The notes under the pieces were generated by a model. It was not told the origin of the DNA. It saw only the letters and a list, made by a program, of their open reading frames with translations, and did not search any database. Both the position numbers and the translations under genes were made by a program. This document shows, in pieces, positions 60,119 through 64,000 of a stretch of DNA of 64,000 nt. Source of the DNA: Streptomyces sp. PKU-EA00015 (lineage in GTDB: Bacteria > Actinomycetota > Actinomycetes > Streptomycetales > Streptomycetaceae); the NCBI RefSeq assembly GCF_013387495.1, contig NZ_JABZEE010000024.1, positions 177,010-241,009 on the forward strand. The letters are read 5' to 3'. How positions within the stretch are numbered: position 1 is the stretch's first letter; each line of letters begins with the position of its first letter.

Positions 60119-60616
60119 GTGCAGCAAGGTTCGGTCAACCCTTCCCGTCGCGGCCGTCGCTCCTCCACCATGGGCGGCATGCCGCTCAACGACATGCCCT
60201 GGTGGCGCTGGCGCAGCAACGTGCGCTCGGCGCTGCACATGCTTTCCGACCCCGTTTTCCACCAGGAGTGCTGGCTGGCCGGGCGCGAGGGGTACGGCGA
60301 CGTCACGGACGCCGTGTACCGCCTGGTCGAGGACACCTGGCTGGACAACTGGTCGGCCGAGAAATACGTCGGCACGATCTTCCGCGACTCGGGCGAGGCC
60401 GCGCTGGTGGACGTCGCCGTGCTGCGGGTGCTGCGCATCATGCACCAGGTCGGCGCGGACGCCCCGGTGTCGGCGTACCTGGAGCACCACGGCTGGCCCG
60501 AGGCCGTCCGCGCGGCCCGTGACGCGCACGTGAGCCTCGCGTCGAACGACGGCGAGGACCCGGACGCGCCGCCGCGCTCGCTGGACGTGCTGCGGATCAT
60601 GACCCGGTCGGTGTGA
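60119..60616 (+). CDS. SCO4402-family protein
   Basis: A 165-residue protein matching the conserved streptomycete family named after SCO4402: MPLNDMPWWRWRSNVRSALH, then LVEDTWLDNWSAEKYVGTIF and VLRVLRIMHQVGADAPVSAY. It has many Trp and no membrane helix or known catalytic motif. GTG at 60119 has a GAAGG only 1 base away, so the start is uncertain; an ATG at 60170 is an alternative. It lies 74 bases upstream of purU on the same strand. Direct repeats of GATCGAA at 60090-60096 and 60109-60115 precede it. Function unknown. Confidence 0.8.
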   Translation: MQQGSVNPSRRGRRSSTMGGMPLNDMPWWRWRSNVRSALHMLSDPVFHQECWLAGREGYGDVTDAVYRLVEDTWLDNWSAEKYVGTIFRDSGEAALVDVAVLRVLRIMHQVGADAPVSAYLEHHGWPEAVRAARDAHVSLASNDGEDPDAPPRSLDVLRIMTRSV

Positions 60617-60690
60617 GCCGGCTGTCCACGACCGCGTCCGCTGGACGGACGCCGGACGGGCCCGCCGCCCGTTTGTGGCAGGCTACAAGG

Positions 60691-61542
60691 ATGACTGACC
60701 AGTACGTCCTCACGCTTTCCTGCCCGGACAAACAGGGCATTGTGCACGCCGTGTCGAGCTACCTCTTCATCACCGGCTGCAACATCGAGGACAGCCAGCA
60801 GTTCGGAGACCGGGACACGGGCCTGTTCTTCATGCGGGTGCACTTCTCCGCCGAGGCTCCGGTGACCGTGGACAAGCTGCGCGCCAGCTTCGCCGCCGTC
60901 GGCGACGCCTTCGACATGGACTGGCAGATCCACCAGGCCGACGAACGCATGCGGATCGTCCTGATGGTCAGCAAGTTCGGCCACTGCCTCAACGACCTCC
61001 TCTTCCGCTCCCGGACCGGCGCCCTGCCGGTGGAGATCGCGGCGGTCGTCTCCAACCACACGGACTTCGCCGAGCTGGTCGGCTCGTACGGCATCCCCTT
61101 CCACCACATCCCGGTGACGAAGGACACCAAGGCCGAGGCCGAGGCGCGGCTGCTGGACCTCGTGCACGAGGAGCGGGTCGAGCTGGTCGTCCTCGCCCGC
61201 TACATGCAGGTGCTCTCCGACGACCTGTGCAAGCAGCTCAGCGGCCGGATCATCAACATCCACCACTCCTTCCTGCCGAGCTTCAAGGGCGCCAAGCCCT
61301 ACCACCAGGCGCACGCACGGGGCGTGAAGCTGATCGGCGCGACCGCGCACTACGTGACGGCCGACCTCGACGAGGGCCCGATCATCGAGCAGGAGGTCGA
61401 GCGCGTCGGCCACGAGGTCACGCCCGAGCAGCTGGTGGCCGTGGGCCGGGACGTGGAGTGCCAGGCCCTGGCCCGCGCCGTGAAGTGGCACGCCGAACAC
61501 CGCATCCTGCTCAACGGGCGCCGCACCGTCGTCTTCGCCTGA
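60691..61542 (+). CDS. purU: Formyltetrahydrofolate deformylase
   Basis: A 283-residue enzyme hydrolysing 10-formyl-THF to formate and THF, balancing one-carbon units for purine synthesis. An N-terminal ACT domain (LSCPDKQGIVHAVSSYLFIT, residues 5-85) precedes the formyltransferase domain with INIHHSFLPSFKGAKPYHQA (His and the folate-site loop) and TAHYVTADLDEGPIIEQEVE (Asp). Start ATG at 60691 gives standard length. Often found as a single gene in actinobacteria. Confidence 0.95.
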   Translation: MTDQYVLTLSCPDKQGIVHAVSSYLFITGCNIEDSQQFGDRDTGLFFMRVHFSAEAPVTVDKLRASFAAVGDAFDMDWQIHQADERMRIVLMVSKFGHCLNDLLFRSRTGALPVEIAAVVSNHTDFAELVGSYGIPFHHIPVTKDTKAEAEARLLDLVHEERVELVVLARYMQVLSDDLCKQLSGRIINIHHSFLPSFKGAKPYHQAHARGVKLIGATAHYVTADLDEGPIIEQEVERVGHEVTPEQLVAVGRDVECQALARAVKWHAEHRILLNGRRTVVFA

Positions 61543-61587
61543 ACCGGCGGGAGCGGCCCGGGAGCCGGGGAGATCGGGGACGCGTCC

Positions 61588-62895
61588 CTACGACGTGCCC
61601 GCGTCCCGCGACCCGGCCACCGGGTTGTCGCAGAGGTCGTCCAGGACGAACGCCCCCTCCTCCTCTTCCTCCTTCTCCCGCTGGAGCGCGGTCTCCGCGT
61701 CCAGCCGTTCGAGCAGGCGGGTCAGCAGCGCCGGGTCCTCCGGGTCGCCGACGAACTCCAGCACGGCCCGGTAGAACGCGTCGCGCAGCGTCGGCGGCAT
61801 CGTGTCCGAGGCGTCCATGCAGATCCGGCCCGCCGAGTCGAACAGCTCCTGCACCGCCCGCGTCCCCGGCGACGGCGCCTTTGAGGCGAACGTGCCACCC
61901 GGGAAGAACGGCCGCTCACCGGACATCGCCGCGTCCGCCCAGTCCTTGCGGGCGGGCGCCGAGGTGAGCCGGCCCAGCAGGTCCCAGGCGGCGGCGCTCG
62001 GCCGGAAGACCGCGGCCATGTCGCCGGACACCTCGAAGACGCCGCCGCCCTCCTCGGCGGAGGCGGCCCCGCCGAGATGGCGGGCCGTCGGGGTCGGCCG
62101 CACGTCGTCGCCGTAGTGCCTGCGGATGAACGAACCCTGGTGCTCGTGGGTGCAGTCCCCGCGGTTCAGCAGACCGTAGCGGCCGTCGTCGAGCAGTTCG
62201 AACGAGTCCGTCAGCGCGTCCGGCGCGGGGGAGCGCCCGTTCGCGGTGAGCATCCGCGCCCACTCCTCCCACAACGGGCGCGTGCCCTTCCACGACGTCT
62301 TGCCGGTCGCCCAGCGCTCGTACGCGTCCGGGCCCCGGCGCTGCAGGATCAGGTCCTCGATCCAGTCCGTGCCCGGCCAGCCGGAGGTGGCACCGGAGTT
62401 CAGGCCGAGACACCACACGGGCTCGCTCTCCCCGACGCCCGCACGGCTCCACACCAGAGACTTCAGGTCGACGCGCACCGGCGCCCAGAAGACGTGCGTC
62501 CTCGCCGCGCCGCCCCTGCCGGGGACGGTGACCGGCGGCGCCCACGGCGGGATGGCCGCCCCGGCCACCTTCTCCGGCAGCGGATGGGCGTCGCCCGAGC
62601 GTGCGTACTGGGCCAGCTCGCCGGGGCTGTTGAGGATCGCCAGGTCCGGGGGCGCACCGGCCTGGAGCTGGGCGACCAGGGTCTCGCGCAGCGAGCGCGT
62701 GCCCTTGTAGACGTACCGGTGTCCCGTCTTCTGGCCGATGCTCCTCAAGGCCGCCACGAAAGGGGCCTCCTCGCCGTCCGTCCACGGGCCGAGGACGACG
62801 AGCGTCCGCTCCTCGGGGGCGCTCGCGCAACCGCCCGCCGAGGCGGTGGACACGGCGAGCAGACAGGCCGCCAGGGCGAGCCTCAGGCGCTTCAT
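61588..62895 (-). CDS. Extracellular solute-binding protein-like lipoprotein
   Basis: A 435-residue exported protein. The N-terminus MKRLRLALAACLLAVSTASA ends in a likely lipoprotein cysteine (Cys23, SAGGC). The body resembles family 1 extracellular solute-binding proteins (LVVLGPWTDGEEAPFVAALR, GAPPDLAILNSPGELAQYAR, AVQELFDSAGRICMDAS). No permease gene is adjacent. ATG at 62895 overlaps the stop of the preceding membrane-protein gene by four bases, so the two are coupled and may act together. Acidic tract near the end (REKEEEEEGAFV). Ligand unknown. Confidence 0.8.
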   Translation of the reverse strand: MKRLRLALAACLLAVSTASAGGCASAPEERTLVVLGPWTDGEEAPFVAALRSIGQKTGHRYVYKGTRSLRETLVAQLQAGAPPDLAILNSPGELAQYARSGDAHPLPEKVAGAAIPPWAPPVTVPGRGGAARTHVFWAPVRVDLKSLVWSRAGVGESEPVWCLGLNSGATSGWPGTDWIEDLILQRRGPDAYERWATGKTSWKGTRPLWEEWARMLTANGRSPAPDALTDSFELLDDGRYGLLNRGDCTHEHQGSFIRRHYGDDVRPTPTARHLGGAASAEEGGGVFEVSGDMAAVFRPSAAAWDLLGRLTSAPARKDWADAAMSGERPFFPGGTFASKAPSPGTRAVQELFDSAGRICMDASDTMPPTLRDAFYRAVLEFVGDPEDPALLTRLLERLDAETALQREKEEEEEGAFVLDDLCDNPVAGSRDAGTS

Positions 62896-64000
62896 GCGTC
62901 CGCGTCCTTTCGCCGGGTGAAGTGCGGCGGATACGGCCGGGCGTACAGGTAGAGCGTGACGCCGCAGGCGAGCGCGCCGAGACCGGTCACGGGCACGGCG
63001 ACGCCCGCGGTCAGCGCCCAGCCGTCCGGGTGCGCCGACCCCATCCGTGCCGCGGCCCCGCCCGCCACGCTCTCGATCTCGCGCCCGACCCCGGACACGG
63101 CCGTGACGTACTCCAGCTGGGCGACCGCCTCGTGCACGTCCTCCTGGGCGGCCTGCTCCTGGGCGCCGCCGACGGTCAGCAGCACCGGTGTCAGCAGCAC
63201 GGGCACCGACGCCGCGACGATCTGGAGGCTCACCAGGCGCAGCCGGTCCCGCAGGAACACCGACGTGCCCACGACCGTGAAGGCGAACAGGCCGGCCACC
63301 AGCGCGGCCGCGGCCGCCGCCGCCTGGGTGAGCGCGCTCCAGTCCGCCAGGTCGCCGCTCTCGTCGAGGAGTTGCTCCTCCAGGACCTCGATGCGGTCCA
63401 GCACGGTGGTGGGGTCCTGCTCGCCGTTCGCCGGCTGCGGGCTGCGCAGCATCCCGGCCGCGTACGCCACCCCCGCCTCGCGCAGCACCCGGCTCGGGCG
63501 GTTGCGGTCCGCCCAGGCGATCTTGTCCCCGTACGCGACGACGAGACCGGACATCACCCGCAGCTCCTGCTCCTGGGCCTTGCTCAGAGCCCCGGACTGG
63601 GCGACCCGGTTCAGGCTCTGGGTCGCCTCGGCCAGGTGCGAACGGTAGGTCTCGCCGAGTTCGACGAGCCCGGCGTGCTCGGGGTTCAGCAGCCGTAACT
63701 CCGCCTGGGCCTGGGCGAGTCCGAGGGAGGTCCGCGCCTGGGCGAGCCCCACCAGCGCCGGCACGGACCGGTCCCGCAGCTCCTCGGAGCGCCGGTGCAC
63801 GTCGTTGTAGGCGGCGGCGCTCAGCGCCAGCGCGATCAGCGCGAGGGCGGGCAGCACCAGCATCCTGCGCCGCAGGAACGCGGCGGTCGGCCGCCCCGTG
63901 CCGGGGGACCGGCCGGTGGCCCGCACCCACAGGGCGGGCGGGACGCGCCGGGCCTGCCGCCAGGCACGGCCGCCGAGCCGGCGGGCGAGGGCGGCGAGCC
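62892..64000 (-). CDS. Membrane protein, 5' end beyond window
   Basis: The frame is open to the right edge, so the N-terminus is not seen. At least 368 residues follow. Hydrophobic segments are MLVLPALALIALALSAAAYN, a long one near ALTQAAAAAAALVAGLFAFT, LQIVAASVPVLLTPVLLTV and TAGVAVPVTGLGALACGVTL. Between the first two is a helical, possibly extracytoplasmic region of about 150 residues. The stop overlaps the start of the solute-binding protein gene. A TTA codon at 63696-63698 makes it bldA-dependent. Similarity to known families was not recognised; a sensory or anchoring partner of the lipoprotein is a guess. Confidence 0.75.
   Translation of the reverse strand, partial: LAALARRLGGRAWRQARRVPPALWVRATGRSPGTGRPTAAFLRRRMLVLPALALIALALSAAAYNDVHRRSEELRDRSVPALVGLAQARTSLGLAQAQAELRLLNPEHAGLVELGETYRSHLAEATQSLNRVAQSGALSKAQEQELRVMSGLVVAYGDKIAWADRNRPSRVLREAGVAYAAGMLRSPQPANGEQDPTTVLDRIEVLEEQLLDESGDLADWSALTQAAAAAAALVAGLFAFTVVGTSVFLRDRLRLVSLQIVAASVPVLLTPVLLTVGGAQEQAAQEDVHEAVAQLEYVTAVSGVGREIESVAGGAAARMGSAHPDGWALTAGVAVPVTGLGALACGVTLYLYARPYPPHFTRRKDADA

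Noticed and set aside
1..64000. tRNA genes, CRISPR arrays, prophage or integrase sites
   Set aside because: None recognised by eye; a tRNAscan or CRISPR search would be decisive.

Overview
The window is chromosomal DNA from a streptomycete. The evidence is the very high GC content, GTG/TTG starts with GGAGG-type ribosome sites, rare TTA codons, TetR/MarR/LysR regulators, many secreted beta-propeller proteins, and the gene content. From memory, not a search, the order of serC, the CoA-ligase operon, citrate synthase, pdxH, SIS protein, dmdR1, an SCO4402-type protein and purU matches the core chromosome of Streptomyces coelicolor around SCO4360 to SCO4403. I saw no rRNA or tRNA gene, CRISPR array, prophage or complete insertion sequence.

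Left part (1-26 kb) is accessory-flavoured. It holds a large secreted DNRLRE-type protein cut by the window edge, a CtpE-like P-type ATPase, a DUF2530 membrane protein divergent from a purine permease, an orphan ribbon-helix-helix protein, a MarR-MFS pair, and a 740-base repeat-filled gap. After thpR come an aldo/keto reductase, a PQQ-type propeller protein, two Uma2 proteins, a divergent MarR/AhpD-like pair, a 161-bp MITE sitting exactly on a stop codon, and secreted proteins. It also holds a TetR/methyltransferase pair with a double operator and three decayed genes: an N-terminally cut ORF, a metallo-beta-lactamase-fold lactonase missing its active-site region, and the tail of an ABC-2 permease.

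The middle (26-44 kb) holds a cupin protein, serC, an orphan CvnD-like GTPase with an altered P-loop, a very large FAD/Fe-S dehydrogenase, a LysR/EamA divergent pair, and an eight-gene + strand operon. The operon encodes a TIGR03084 protein, an AtuA-family protein, acyl-CoA carboxylase beta and alpha, acyl-CoA dehydrogenase, a 4-coumarate-type CoA ligase, an enoyl-CoA hydratase and a TetR regulator, mostly with overlapping stop/start codons and an 18-bp palindrome at the promoter. It looks like a complete catabolic route: activation, dehydrogenation, carboxylation, hydration. A VapBC-like antitoxin/PIN-toxin pair with its own palindromic operator follows.

The right part (44-64 kb) is core-like. 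It contains citrate synthase, pdxH, and a structured intergenic region that appears to encode a minus-strand small RNA with a 12-codon leader ORF and a 15-nt match to the anti-Shine-Dalgarno tail. Next are a PAS/PAS/GAF protein, and a SIS-domain gene divergent from dmdR1 across a DasR-like dre site. Then come a TTA-containing alpha/beta hydrolase behind an SOS-like box, an ABC transporter pair, a DNA primase/polymerase-like protein divergent from a TPR-type regulator, a proline-rich membrane protein, two orphan solute-binding lipoproteins, an SCO4402-family protein, purU, and a membrane protein that runs off the right edge.
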